Assembly (NCBI GenBank): GCA_010645155.1
Contig: CM021321.1
Coordinates: 5,584,006-5,648,005 of the forward strand
Source: Tigriopus japonicus
Lineage: Eukaryota > Arthropoda > Copepoda > Harpacticoida > Harpacticidae
DNA: 64,000 nucleotides
Direction: 5' to 3'
Shown here: positions 25,547 through 37,402 of the stretch, one piece after another
Numbering within the stretch: position 1 is the stretch's first letter
How the letters are laid out: each line of letters opens with the position of its first letter
The notes under the pieces: generated by a model
Seen by the model: the letters and a program-made list of their open reading frames with translations, nothing else
Database searches by the model: none
Told to the model about the DNA's origin: nothing
Translations under genes and position numbers: made by a program

Positions 25547-26651
25547 TAGAGCTCTATATTAGAAAGAGTACAATCATATCCAACGCCATCTAGTTCATTC
25601 TGCTCGCAACTGCTCGCCGTTCCCAAAAGGATGCACGAGTACCCTCTAAGCTGAACAAATTTTCCAAAATATGAGACCAAGAAAGCAATTTTTGAGAAAC
25701 TAAGGGGCCTAGAACCCTTATGAAGGGGCCCAAAATGAACTGTTAGTGTGTTTCAAATGAGTTAAGATTGCATTACTTGTAAAATTAAGTTTAAAACTTT
25801 AAAAGAAATTAAGAGAATGAAAATCTACCCCCTTGGACATATTGATGCAAGTGGTGATGGCAACAATGTGATTGGAAATGAAATTGCAGGGCTGCTGAAT
25901 TCTCTTCCCTCTTGTGCTTGGCTGTCATGGTCATTGCTGAGAAAGAGCACAGGGAATTTTCTTCCTCTCTTGACTTCACCCCTGACTGCAATTTAAACTT
26001 GCCCACCTAGATGCAAGATCACAGGAGTAGCTGGTGGTGGCCAGCAGGGGAGTCCAGTCACATGCTTGCTAGCTTCAGATGGCTTGCCCAGCTTGCCCAC
26101 TGGCACTTGTTAAGAAGGGAACTGATAGGATTGCTGGGCCGGGCCAGCTTTTTCTCTCTCTCTCTCTCGCTCGCTCTCTCTCGCTCTCGCTCTCCACACT
26201 GAGCCCAGTGAACAAACAAGGAGGACTTGACTCAAAATTTCAGGGTTGAAAGGTGAAGAAAGGAAAACTCAACATTCTCCTCTCTATCAATATTCTATCT
26301 GAAACATTTTTATGGTAGGAGCCCTGATTACGAACGTTTTCTCTGAAAAGCATTGATCAGAGTGAGTAGTGAGATATTTATTTTTCTCTTGGTCTTTTAG
26401 GTTTTAAACTTAATTTTACAAGTAATTCAGCTTTGAATCATTTGAAACACACTAATAGGTCATTTTGGAACCCTTCATTAAGGTTCTAGGCCCTTTACTT
26501 TCTCAAAAGTTGTCATCTTGTTCTCATATTTTGGAAAAGTTGTTCAGCTTAGAGGGTACTTTTGCATTGTTTTGGGAACGGTGAGCAGTTGCGAGCCAAA
26601 TCAACTAGATGGCGTTGGATATGATTGTACTCTTTCTAATATAGAGCTTTA
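25547..26651. mobile_element. 1.1-kb transposon-like element with 251-bp inverted repeats and 8-bp target duplication
   Basis: The termini read TAGAGCTCTATATTAG (left) and, inverted, TAAAGCTCTATATTAG. The arms are 25547-25797 and 26401-26651, about 88% alike by eye. A perfect 8-bp direct repeat GGTCAGGC flanks the element (25539-25546 and 26652-26659). An 8-bp duplication fits hAT or P superfamilies, but the termini do not match the usual hAT CAGGG-type ends. The interior has two short open frames without known domains and a CT/CG microsatellite. Confidence 0.85.
26152..26195. repeat. CT microsatellite inside the 1.1-kb element
   Basis: CT repeat with interspersed CTCG units. Confidence 0.85.
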
Positions 26652-26659
26652 GGTCAGGC

Positions 26660-27940
26660 ATCAATGTACATAGAAACCTAGTTCATAGTTATTACTAAAT
26701 GGAAGACTGTTGTCTGTCAGTTGTAAACATTTTGTTCACGAATGTCTTCAAACCTTGAGCATTTCAAACGTGAGGCTGGATCTATCGCACTTTCAAGTCC
26801 AGAGCTAGTGTTACGATGCATATCGATTATTCAGCCTTTTCTTGAAAATGCCTCACCCATTTGGGCTCCAGTGAGTTCGGCAGGTCTCTAATAGGTAGGG
26901 CAGGTCCAAAGATGTTTCTTTAGGAACATCACAGGAAGGAGAGGGCTCTCGTATTGGGAGAGGCTCCAAAAATTAGGGCTGTACAGTACTCAGAGAAGGT
27001 TTGAAAGGTATCTAATATTATATGTCTTCAACAGCGTTCTTGGGCTCTGTCCTAACCCAGGGTTTGAGGTAAGTTGGAGTGATCGTAAAGGTTTTACTAG
27101 TGCTATGAGAGCACCTCCAAATACCAGGGAATCCAAACCAGTTCGAACAATGAAGTCCTCCTCTCTTCTTAATCGGGCTCCTTCATAAGCAACATTACCC
27201 GTTACGTCGTTTCAGAGCACTCAGGATCATAATTTTTTAATGTGTTGGAAGTATTATGTCACATGATATTCTTTCAATCATGTGGTTATTAGTGTCAAAG
27301 AAAATATGATCCATGTATGTTGTACACTATTATCAATGTTGTTTTATCATTGAATCCCTATTTTTACATTTGCCGCCTTGAACAGTTTTACTCCTGCTGC
27401 CCTGAATTTTACACGTTATACAAGTAAAATCAGGAATGTTGCCAACAGCAACAAGACGGTTTATTGGAATGAAAATATATGTTTTCTGTCGGCCTGTTTC
27501 CATGAATATTTTTGGGGCAATCAGGCTACATCATGACTTGGTGACTTAAAACATTTGATTTTGCAACATGAAATAGAATTACAAACAAAGCATGCTCTTG
27601 AATGCACCAAGCATATCTGTTGACCTTTTCTTCAATACTTCCACAGCACACTTGATAAGTCACGGATCCGTGGATAAGTCAAGTCTTCCACTCAAGTGAA
27701 GCAGGACTGACAAAGTGTTATTCACTTGACCATATTAAACTTAAAATATTTTGGAGTATTGTCATGTAGTAAAAAAATTCAGTGGATTTTCAAGATGTAT
27801 CAGTAAGACGAAATATCATACATTATATTTGATAGAAACTAGAAACGTTAGGCTTTTGTGAAAGTAAGAAACCGAACTTTCACCAATTTTTTTATGAAAG
27901 CCAATTTGGCCGTAGTGGCAAAACTGATCGAAGGGGTCCG
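26660..27940. other. AT-rich intergenic DNA
   Basis: No recognised gene or complete repeat. Confidence 0.4.
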
Positions 27941-27944
27941 GTAA

Positions 27945-28390
27945 TAACCCTTATTGCTCAATCCTTTGCCCATTAGTCTTCGTCGGGAATTTGTAGGAGC
28001 TGATCCTCTAACACAGGCGTAGGCAACCGGTGGGCCGCGGCCCACATGTGGGCCCAAGGGTGGTTGTTGGTGGGTCCAGGTGCTATGGGCAAAGTCCAAA
28101 ATAGTGAGCATGTGAGACATCCATAGTACTGTGCTCGTGGGCCCAAAGCTCTTTGATCGTTAATTTGTGGCCCTTGAACCTACCAACGTCTGTTTGGTGG
28201 GCCCTTGACAACATGGAATCAAATTTGGTGGGCCCTGACCCAAAATTGGTTGCCGACCTCTGCTCTAACAGCCTTTAAAACAGGGTTAGATGAATTTTTA
28301 AACACTATTCCTGACCAACCCAGCATTCAAGAGTTGTGCAGATCTGCCTACAGTAACTCGTTGGTAGACCAAATTTCGTATAGATATTGA
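27945..28390 (+). pseudogene. C-terminal end of a non-LTR (LINE) reverse-transcriptase ORF, split by a MITE
   Basis: Frame reading ..LLNPLPISLRREFV... before and FKTGLDEFLNTIPDQP ... SNSLVDQI...stop (28388) after the insertion at 28014. The pattern 'N-x-LP...F-K-x-x-LD-x-FL-x-x-IPD-x-P' is typical of the extreme C-terminus of CR1/jockey-like LINE ORF2 proteins. Ignoring the 249-bp MITE and one target-duplication copy, the frame runs straight through. Upstream of 27945 the frame is lost, consistent with 5' truncation and decay. Confidence 0.65.
28014..28262. mobile_element. hAT-type MITE, GGGCCCAC family, copy 4 (perfect target duplication)
   Basis: A 249-bp copy with ends CAGGCGTAGGCAACC and GGTTGCCGACCTCTG. 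It is flanked by a perfect 8-bp duplication CTCTAACA (28006-28013 and 28263-28270), which fits nnnTAnnn. It sits inside the LINE coding relic, so it is younger than the LINE copy. Confidence 0.92.
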
Positions 28391-28399
28391 TTTTTAAGA

Positions 28400-29840
28400 T
28401 TATTATATTTATGATTTATTTTACAGGGAATCACATTCCTTGCAGCTTTAGTAAAAAAACCTCAACCAACCCAAAAGAAACCTAAACAATATGAACGTTT
28501 GAATAAATTTGCCGAGGTGGCCATTTTGCATCCATAGAACACTCATAAAGCTTGGATTAGAAAATGAAGGCTTGAACCAGTCTTGCCTTGCGATTAAAAA
28601 CGTGTTTCCATTCTGTGAACGTTAGGAACTAAAGGGTCAGGAACTAAGTCAGCCTTTGTGATAAATTACATGTTTTAATTGGTGAACCTACGTAGATAGA
28701 TCACTAGTTTGTGCACATTTAGACTAACTGAAAGCGTTCGTCCCGTAAAGAATTACAGAAAACGAAGGAACATATCCAACCTATAAATGGAACCAGATCC
28801 AAGCCAATGGCTACAAAGACTAATAATTTCAAAGCCACGGATTTTATGACCCACCAGAGCTTTAATGATTCCGAGGTCCATTGTTTTCGTAATTTTGCTG
28901 ACTCAGTTCTGAAGCCCAGATGCAGCCCGGTTTCTACGGATCAAAGTGGCAAATACAGATGACCTTTTCAAAGTTACTTTGCTTCCACATGGTTAAAAGA
29001 CACAGAAATTTATACAAGATTGAGATGACACTTTTTCAACAACGTGGAACAAGTTCCAGCTTGGTTGGAAAAATGATGTAATTTAGTGTAATTCAATAAT
29101 TCAATTACTTTTGGAAAATAATTGTAATTGTTTGTGATTACTTTTGATGCCAGTTTAGTTACAATTAATTCCATTTTAGAAGATATTGGTACGGGTCTGC
29201 TCGCTATAAGTAAACTTGAGCCTATATTTGCATTTTTGGTGTGATTTTTGTCAAATTTAGCAACTTTCCAGCCTTTTCCTACCTTTTCCCAACAAACTGC
29301 TAATTGAGGTCCTTTTTCAACCATCACCATTAAAACTCCTTGAAATCTGTCCGGAATTGAAATTTTACAATCTCCAATGATTTGTTCTTGTTAATTTTGA
29401 AATTGTTAGTATAAATGCTTGAGTAAGTAAAACTTAGTCATAAATAAAGAATTGCAAGCTTCAAACTTGCTGACAAATGCCATTATTTTGGCAAATCCTA
29501 ACCTGTTTTTCCGTGTTTCATTGGTAAACCGTTCATTTGAGGTTTGACAAAGGCCTGTGCAAATCTGCAACCAGATAGAAATCAATGTACTGAAGTGAAT
29601 AAACTTTGAAAAATTGAAAAGTTTGCAGCAATATGTTGTTCACTTAGTGGAGAGGGTCACTTAATAAAAAAACAGAAATTCAAAACTAGCGTTTGCACTA
29701 CTTTCCATTAGAACAACCTTTTACACAGTTAAAATTAAACAATTGAACTTAAAAATGGAAAATCTCCCAAATTTTTGCGAAATATTTTGAACTTTATTTG
29801 AAAATCTGTACATAAAAAATTCTAGAGAAGAAATGCCTAT
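28400..29840. other. AT-rich intergenic DNA
   Basis: Nothing recognised beyond possible LINE 3' trailing sequence just after 28390. Confidence 0.4.
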
Positions 29841-29846
29841 CAACCC

Positions 29847-30122
29847 GGCAAGCAGTCGTAGCGTAGGGGTGGAGCATGAGCCAATTATCCACCAACTCCC
29901 TGGTTCGAATCCCGGTTTTTCAAGTCCTAGTGACCTGTGGTATTAAGTTCATGCAGTAGTCACGGGTTTTAACACCTTAAATGGGCGAACCTGCAGTCAT
30001 TCCCGAGGGTGAGGTAAAATTAATGCTTGTTCAGTGGAGCGGCAATATCCCCACAATGCGGACAGCCTCTATCAAATCACAATTGCGAAGCTGCGTTCGG
30101 ACTCCCGAAAAAAAACAAGCAA
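29847..30122 (+). repeat. tRNA-derived SINE (family 2) with 9-bp target duplication
   Basis: A 276-bp element. The tRNA-like head has A-box-like TAGCGTAGGGGTGG (about 29860-29873) and B-box GGTTCGAATCC (29902-29912). The body shares CCTGTGGTATT, GCAGTAGTCAC, AAATGGGCGAAC, CATTCCCGAGGGTGAGG and GGAGCGGCAATATCCCC with the 51-kb copy. The A-rich tail is followed by TATCAACCC (30123-30131), which duplicates 29838-29846. This is a clean retroposition signature. Confidence 0.9.
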
Positions 30123-30680
30123 TATCAACCCATCCATGTTTTTTTTCGTGGGTTATACACTGAATATGGATTTTGCCGATATAACCCTGGGAACCTGGAA
30201 GGTAAGATCACTCGTCAATATCCATTTTAAAAAATGCTTGTCTCTCATTGACGAAATCTATTATCATGTGTATTTGGCAGCGTTTAGGTGTCGAGGCACA
30301 CGGTTTGGCCCCAACTTTGAAAGGCTTGGAATTGCTGGTCAACATCAAAACATTTTTTCGTCTTTCTTCAACTATCTTTAGCTTTAGTAAATTATCGCCT
30401 AATTCCCCATTCGCGTCACATTGGTTCATGACACTTCTAATTGGTCGCTAAAAAAGCCAAAACAAAAATATTTTTCCCCAGCTGTCTGTCATGCTGCACC
30501 TTTCCAAAGGTCATAAAAGGTGGAAGATACATCTCTTGAAATCGTTGGAGGAGGAAACACAACTTTCCAGAAGATTTATCGATTAACAGCAAGAAATTGC
30601 GAACAAAAGCTATGGAACATAACAAGCAAACTCATTTTGAAAAAAAGTGAAGAAGCTCAAAGAACAGGATATACCTGGTT

Positions 30681-30920
30681 ATTTTTGGACACCTTTTGGG
30701 TAATTTTGAACACCTTTTGGGTATTTTTGGACACCTTTTGGGTAATTTTGGACACCTTTTGGGTAATTTTGGACACCTTTTGGGTAATTTTGGACACCTT
30801 TTGGGTAATTTTGGACACCTTTTGGGTAATTTTGGACACCTTTTGGGTAATTTTGGACACCTTTTGGGTAATTTTGGACACCTTTTGGGTAATTTTGGAC
30901 ACCTTTTGGACACTTTTGGA
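30681..30920. repeat. 21-bp minisatellite, about 11 copies
   Basis: The unit is ACACCTTTTGGGTAATTTTGG, with 'CACCTTTTGG' recurring every 21 bp from about 30690 to 30900. The last copies degenerate. Because 21 is a multiple of 3 and the unit lacks stops in most frames, long repetitive frames are open on both strands (one translates as repeated DTFWVIL). These frames are artefacts of the repeat. Confidence 0.95.
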
Positions 30921-31021
30921 CACTAGGTGTCCAAATTTCTCTTGATGTCGAAAAATGCCCACCCTGGTCTTGAGCCCCTTAGAAAGATGATTATTGACAG
31001 ATACAACATACTGGCCTAGTC

Positions 31022-31110
31022 CAAGGAAATCGTAAGACATGGAAACCTCCGCTCAGGCGTTCAGCTGGGGATTTTTTAATAAATCGAATTCCATTCAAGT
31101 AAATGACTTT
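31022..31110. repeat. Dispersed repeat shared with 3665-3755
   Basis: Shares CGTAAGAC, GGAA.CCTC, CTCAGGCGTTCAGCT, AATCGAATTCC and TTCAAGTAAATG in the same order and orientation. Class unknown. Confidence 0.5.
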
Positions 31111-31318
31111 GTTTTGATAAGAATGATTAAACAATCATGTAAGGATGTCGTTTGCTGAATTTCAGCATCATACATTACTACATCCATGAGAAACAACGTT
31201 TCCAAATTTGCTACAGTCACAATACATACGCACGGAAACGAGTGTCACATTCTAGTGTTTTAGTGCACAAAGAAATCCAGTCGTGCTGATTGAGAAAGAA
31301 AATTAGGATGGGTCGTGT

Positions 31319-31693
31319 GTGGCTCTTCAAAGAAAAAGAGAGCTTGACTTCATCCTTCATTCTTTCTTCCAATCAAAGAACATCGTATTCTCCATTGATG
31401 AGAACTACTCAAAGTCATTTGCGTCACTTATGTGTTTGTTCAGCGTGCTTTTGAGCATTTCATCTTTCTCTCAGATCATTCAATGGATAGATAGATGGAC
31501 AAGAAAAGGATTCAGGGAATATTGGTCTTCTCTTGTCACTACTACAAACTTTGGTGTGGTGATTCAACATGAAAATGAATGGGAAAAAGCAATGGAATCA
31601 TCACCAATTAGACAAGGACAAGCACGTGGAATTAAAGTGGCAACCCTCAGATACAGAGACAGACTACTTTTGGCTGAAGTCCTACAACTTTGA
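31319..31693 (+). other. Unrecognised 124-codon open frame just upstream of a LINE relic
   Basis: The frame has no domain I recognise. It lies about 110 bp before the LINE reverse-transcriptase relic, on the same strand, and could be part of the same decayed element. It could equally be a chance frame. No function is proposed. Confidence 0.2.
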
Positions 31694-31789
31694 GAAAGAT
31701 CAATTATGAGAAGACCAGTCAACACAAGACATCAATGGTTATCCAACCACAAGAGAGGGCCTTCATGGCTGGATTGGACTACATCCACA

Positions 31790-32150
31790 AAGATGCCAAA
31801 ATTTGCGGATGATTTGAAGATCATCGGGATTATCTTGCAACCTCAAGACGAGAAATGAGCCCAAAGTGCCTTGAACTCTGCAGAAGATTGGGCCTCAAAT
31901 GACCTTCAATGTGGATAAGTGTAAGATGATGAGGTTTGGAAAGAACCAAAAACCACTCCCAAGGATATCCTGAAAGGCCAGGAATTTGAGAGCATAGACA
32001 TGGAAACAAACCTTAGTATCATATTCGATCAGAACATAAAATTCCGTGAGCACTATGCTGAGACCGTCATGCGGGCGAGGGGAATGATGGGGCTCCTGAG
32101 ACGCACTTTCACCATGAGGGACAAGAAAATTATAAGTGTACGTTAGACTT
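31790..32150 (+). pseudogene. Degraded reverse-transcriptase fragment of a CR1/jockey-like LINE
   Basis: KFADDLKIIG includes the F-A-D-D form of the reverse-transcriptase catalytic YxDD box (31802-31813). It is followed, after frame breaks, by TFNVDKCKMMRFGKNQK, then FDQNIKFREH and ARGMMGLLRRTFTMRDK. These are the palm-to-thumb landmarks of CR1/jockey-type LINE polymerases, in the right order and spacing. At least one stop (TGA near 31857) and two frame shifts break it, so it is dead. The upstream palm and the C-terminus are missing here. Confidence 0.8.
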
Positions 32151-32159
32151 CTACTGGAG

Positions 32160-34570
32160 TGTAACATGACTTTTACTCTCCTTGAAATGTTATAAGATAC
32201 AACCATTCACTTGAACACATGTCATTTCTTTGGTTATTTGTCATTGTTAAAATGTTTTTATGTTCCGCCGTTCACTCAAAAACGAATGTTATTAGCAAAA
32301 TAATCAAAATTTATTGAATCAAGGCAGTCATCGCATGTCCTAAATTGCCGGTGTCGGCCCTAAGCTGTAGGTCCTTCGACCTTGAAGTGAATCCTTCGTA
32401 GAGTCATCCTTGTGTAACCTCAATTGAGTATGCCCACATTGGATGAGTTGAAGCACATGGCAATGAGAATAACTTGAACTATGTATCAAGTTTATTAACT
32501 TGCTAAATAACTTGATTTTTCAGTCTGAAATGTTACTACCTCTCTAAATTTGACCATTTTTGAGAATGATGAACAAGCTTCTTAGAAATATTAAGAATTA
32601 ATCATCATTCTACGTTATGCCTGTACTACATTTTGTACATACTTGGGGGAATAACCATTGGAACTTTCGGTAACACTGGCAATCTTAGGTCAGCTATCTG
32701 TGAAAATTGTCCTCCAAAATAGGCAAGTGCCTCGCATCTGCAGATAACTGTGGATGAAACATCTACATGAAGAGTTTTTACGCGGGGTGCACTTTCATGC
32801 CAATGCACTTTTTTTTCTTTTTGCGTTTTTTGCTTGATCTGCACTTTTGCCTGTTTTACACATTTTTGCTCTTTTCGTGATAATTCGCAGAAATCTTGTT
32901 TTTTGGACCAAAAAACTTTGAAGATTAAAAACAAAGCACCAATATTTTACCAACTTTTGTGAATTATTGCTCATACGATCAAACCATGTTATGCCAACTT
33001 CAAAATACCATTGATTGATATGAAAATTGACATTGAATTGATAGAATTAAGGTAATTATTTTACTTGGTCAGGTTTATGCCAACAATAAACATTGAAAAA
33101 AATCTGATCAACCAACACTGCTATATGAAAACTAAAAAAAGCAATGCTTTTGATAGGCTTTACAGCATACATGGCTCTTGTGTTGAGTAGTTGAGAGGGT
33201 CGTTAGCCAAAGAGAAAGCTCTTTGGCTAACTTAATCAGTAGAGCTCTGTAGTATTTCCGGCACGCTCTTCAGTCAATGCTCGTGCTCGTACTCTAGTCA
33301 ATATCAGATGTAAATATCTGTGTCTCCTAGACATTAAAACATCTAGTTATTCACAATACTCGACCATGCTACAGGCTCGGATAGAGTTACTGTTTTTCAA
33401 GGCCTAGAGCTGCAGTTTTTTAGACCTAAAGTTGCAATATTTTTTGTAATAGTTGTCAAAGTTTTTTACTCTCCTTGATAATGTAGTTGTCAAAGTCAAA
33501 GTTGTTAAAAAGTTGCTATTTCCTGGCCTTAAAATGTCCCTTCTTAAAATCAAAATGTCGAATTTGGCCATTCTTTTTCCCAATTCTAAGTGATAGGTTG
33601 TAGTTTGTAGTACTTCTTTGATCTTTGGCTTCCTTAACAAGGCAAAAACAGCAACTAGGCAAAAATGCCAAAAGTTGTGCTTGCTGGGCAATTTTTGGTG
33701 CAAGTTGCTTTTAGCAACTTTATCCAAGCCCTATTAATCAGCTATAAAGCCAAAAGGTCGGTAATCACATGATTATGTATAATAATCATTTTTAGAGTAT
33801 ATCAAAATAAGGTCGGATATACTAGAGCACTCTAGGATATACACAATCGTTCAGTAATACTCTTAAATGATCAGCTGTCGTGAGAAACAGCTTGCTGAGT
33901 TTATCCTAAAATGCCAGCAATTGACAAACGCAAAACAGCTTACAAAGTTTTGAGGTTCGTCAGTTGTAAGCTGTGAACATCTTTTTCTTGTTTTGATTTC
34001 CATAGAGTGACAGCACATCGGGCATTGAAATCTGCCTCCTCTCTATCGGAGGTCAAGACAAGCTTGATGAAACAAGTTTTTTCAAGAGCCGAAAACTCGA
34101 ACTCTTATTTCTTGCAAGGTGTTTGAACAGTTTTTCTCTTTGTTTTGATACTGTCGCTTTTGATCCGATCTTTTTGATCGGCTAATGCAAAGTCAATTCA
34201 CGAATATGACTGGATTTTAGCATACTTGCTTTAAATTTTCAATCGTCTTACTTTACTAAGGAAGCAAACACAATTTGGAGTAAATATCTACTTTTCCTTT
34301 TTTTGGAAACAAGCAAAGTATTTAGCGAATTTTATCTTTGCTTTTTTGAGCCAAATCAATCGGCCAGCAACGACTTTTCACCAACGTATATCTGCACTTT
34401 TTACTGCACTTTTATATGCGCTTTTGGATCTTTTTATTTGCACGAAAAGAGCACCCGTGGTTATTGCTCTGCCTTGCCTGTTTTGACAATTTGAGAATTT
34501 CTCCACAGGTTTTAGCTTCAAGTGTTTTCAATTAGAACATAGTAGCTTGGTCAGGGATTTCTCAACGAAG
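32160..34570. other. AT-rich intergenic DNA with degenerate short repeats
   Basis: T-rich, internally repetitive stretches (32800-32900, 33400-33730, 34380-34480) with recurrent phrases such as GCACTTTT and TTGTCAAAGTT. No gene is supported. Confidence 0.4.
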
Positions 34571-34672
34571 TAGTGGTTCTTGGCTTTGTGTACTGTAACC
34601 AAAGTAATAGCTCAAGAGGGGCCCAATTGGAGTATTTTTCTAAAGCATTTTTTTATATTTGAAAACACGCTG

Positions 34673-34828
34673 TTACATTGTGAATCCGCAATGAAAGAGG
34701 GCTTATGTTTTTGTTCAGAATCGTTGAAATCAGGTGATAAATCGAGGATGTTACAAAAGCATCTTAAAATAAAACATCGGTACTCAGGGCTCAGAAAAAG
34801 ATTTGCAAAAAAGACCACATATCCTGCA
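34673..34828 (+). pseudogene. Possible BED-finger relic of a hAT transposase
   Basis: The frame contains GLCFCSESLKSGDKSRMLQKHLKIKH followed by LRKRFAKK when read in two parts (residues 41-58 and 59-78 of the frame starting at 34580). The spacing resembles the 'CxxC...NESLKPSKLKRHLETKHP' zinc finger that opens many hAT (ZBED-type) transposases. The Cys pair is spaced by one residue rather than two, and no DDE domain adjoins. This is a weak call. Confidence 0.3.
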
Positions 34829-34873
34829 TAAATTTCCATCAAATGTTCAAAATATCTGAAAAATAATGCATTA

Positions 34874-35154
34874 CAGGGTGTCCAGGAATTGATGGTGCAT
34901 CGTGCTTTTCCTTCCATTCAGACCAAAAATATGCTTTAAAATTAAAAAAAGTGAGGCCGAAAAAAATGAAAAGCACATGCCCTCATGCCCAGTCAAATAA
35001 GTTGAAGAGCTTGATACACGAAGTTTTAGAAAGGGATCCAAGATATTTGCAACTGAACCATAATTATTTCTGCAAAAGTATATTTTTCTCTAATATATCT
35101 ATAAGCTATTGAAAATCTTTTTTTCCGATGCACCATCAATTTTTGGACACCCTG
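34874..35154. mobile_element. 281-bp Tc1/mariner-type MITE
   Basis: Ends CAGGGTGTCCAGGAATTGAT and, inverted, CAGGGTGTCCAAAAATTGAT, both continuing GGTGCATCG. TA dinucleotides flank both sides (34872-34873, 35155-35156), as expected of the TA target duplication of Tc1/mariner elements. No coding capacity. GGACACCCTGCATGC at 53149-53163 may be a solo terminus fragment. Confidence 0.88.
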
Positions 35155-35159
35155 TAAGG

Positions 35160-36934
35160 ATGAGCAAGGAAATAAAAAGGAAAAACACATTTTTTGCATC
35201 GGTTTTCCTTACCAAGTCGTTTCTAACCAAGTCATTTGTCTAGCATAAGTATTCCACCGATGGTTTAATGTCTTGGATAAAAAAATTTCGTGGCCAAATT
35301 TTAACTAAAAATGACTTTTGTCTTTTCAAAGTTGTTTAGGATGAGAAGTGTCCCTTTATCTAAGGGAAATTTGGTGTATGTATTCCCCTGCGAGTGGATC
35401 GATAACTTTTCCCCACGAAAAACTATTACCTTACAAAATGAGCTACAGATTCGTGACTTTATAATGCATTTTTTGTTTTCGAATATTCAGAAAATGTTGG
35501 TTTCCTCAATCTTCCATCGAAAACTTTCGATGAAGTGGCTAAATTTAACTGATTAACTTTTTAATGCGGTGACAGAATCTAATGGTTGAAATTTGAGATG
35601 TGTTGGGTGAGGCAATTTCTTTATTACTTCTTAATACAAGTCAACAGAACAGAACAGGGTGATCTGGAAATTAAATCATAACAGCGGCAATAGTAAAGAC
35701 CAATAAAACTGACGCAGATTTCTTGGGTTTTATGATGTTTTGAGTCAATGAAATGTTTTGGAGTATTGCCCACTCGTTGCCTCGGTTGCCACAAAGTAAG
35801 TGCTCGTGATGTTTGTAGGACAGAAAAACAAAAACAATCTATCAACGGGAAAATTCGACATTAAGAGGTTGAGAGAGTTTGGTATGGTCTTGCGCGTTAA
35901 AACATATCTTACGGTCGCTCATCACTTTCTTTGATCCCTGCTTTGAACGATGAAACGACTCCTGTGGGTAAGCTCTATTACAAGGTTGAGGGGCAAATTC
36001 ATTTTTCTCTCGACAATTGGGGGAAAGGAAATTGTTGGCGGAATTGGTCGTTAAATATGCAATGAAAGTCATGATAGTAAATGACAGGAATAACAGCACG
36101 TAAACATTAGGCCAATTCCGCGCTTTTTGTTCTTGCGGCTGCAATCACTCATCATCGAAAAAAAGTAACAACCCTATCTCATTCAGCAATAGAAGATATT
36201 CTGGTGATAATCATGGCGGAGGAGGAGGGGGTGGTAGTTGTAATAGTAGTAGTAGTAGTTATCATGGTAGTAATGGTAAAAGAAGTTGTTGCTGTTTAAG
36301 TTTTGTAGTACGTAGGGGAGTAGTAATAGTAATAAAAGTATAAGTCTTGAAACAATACATCAAGCGCGCTCAAAAAAGTTGTGCGAGTCGTGACACCAAA
36401 ATGTACGTAGTCTTGCGATGAATCCTATATTTGAAGAAAGAAGAAGAAAGTTAGGCCAATTGGTATTTAGGAACCAATCAAACTCGTTCGTACAATCCAT
36501 TAGACTGCGTGTTTGGGCCGATAAATCTTTGTCCTGTATGTTCATGAACATGAAAAAAACTGTTTCTCAGGGAATAATCTCTCTTCTCTAGGAGAAAGTT
36601 GCCATGTTGGAGGGTCAAAATGAATCCAACCCAACCAAGTAATGACAGAGGCTCTTGCGAACCTTCGAGACCAACAAGTCCTCAGTGAGCGCGTTAAATG
36701 TCGCATTAGAGTTACCTGTAAGGCGACCAATCATTCCCTTTGTTCATTTTACGCTTTTTGTGTAAGACTGTACAATTTTGTTGTTGTCTCTCATTTTTTG
36801 AACAACTTTCCTCGCAGTCGCTACAAATTAGAACCCCTCCGTACCAGCGCGCTTGCAATATTGAGAGATCTTCAAGCACTATTGGAATTGATTGACAGGG
36901 AGATCCTTTTTAACCATCTTCACTATTAGTATCA
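35160..36934. other. Scr: Region downstream of Scr (possible 3' UTR)
   Basis: The Scr stop is at 36935 and transcription runs leftward. The nearest clear AATAAA on the - strand is the TTTATT at 35620-35625, about 1.3 kb downstream. An AGT/GGT-rich tract at 36220-36335 lies in this stretch. The UTR length is inference. A TTG-initiated 100-codon frame at 35842-36144 is discussed under rejected items. Confidence 0.35.

Positions 36935-37402
<468 letters not shown>

Noticed and set aside
30520..30945. Long repetitive frames on both strands (DTFWVIL-type repeats)
   Set aside because: Fully explained by the 21-bp minisatellite.
35149..35158. ACCCTGTAAG, a match to the mir-10 seed, in the Dfd-Scr interval
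   Set aside because: It is the terminal inverted repeat of the mariner MITE at 34874-35154, and the rest of mir-10 is absent.
35842..36144. 100-codon - strand frame with a hydrophobic segment (VLLFLSFTIMTFIAYL), looking like a membrane protein exon
   Set aside because: It has no ATG (TTG directly after a stop), no recognised family, and lies in the probable Scr 3' region. Frames of this size occur by chance in the window.
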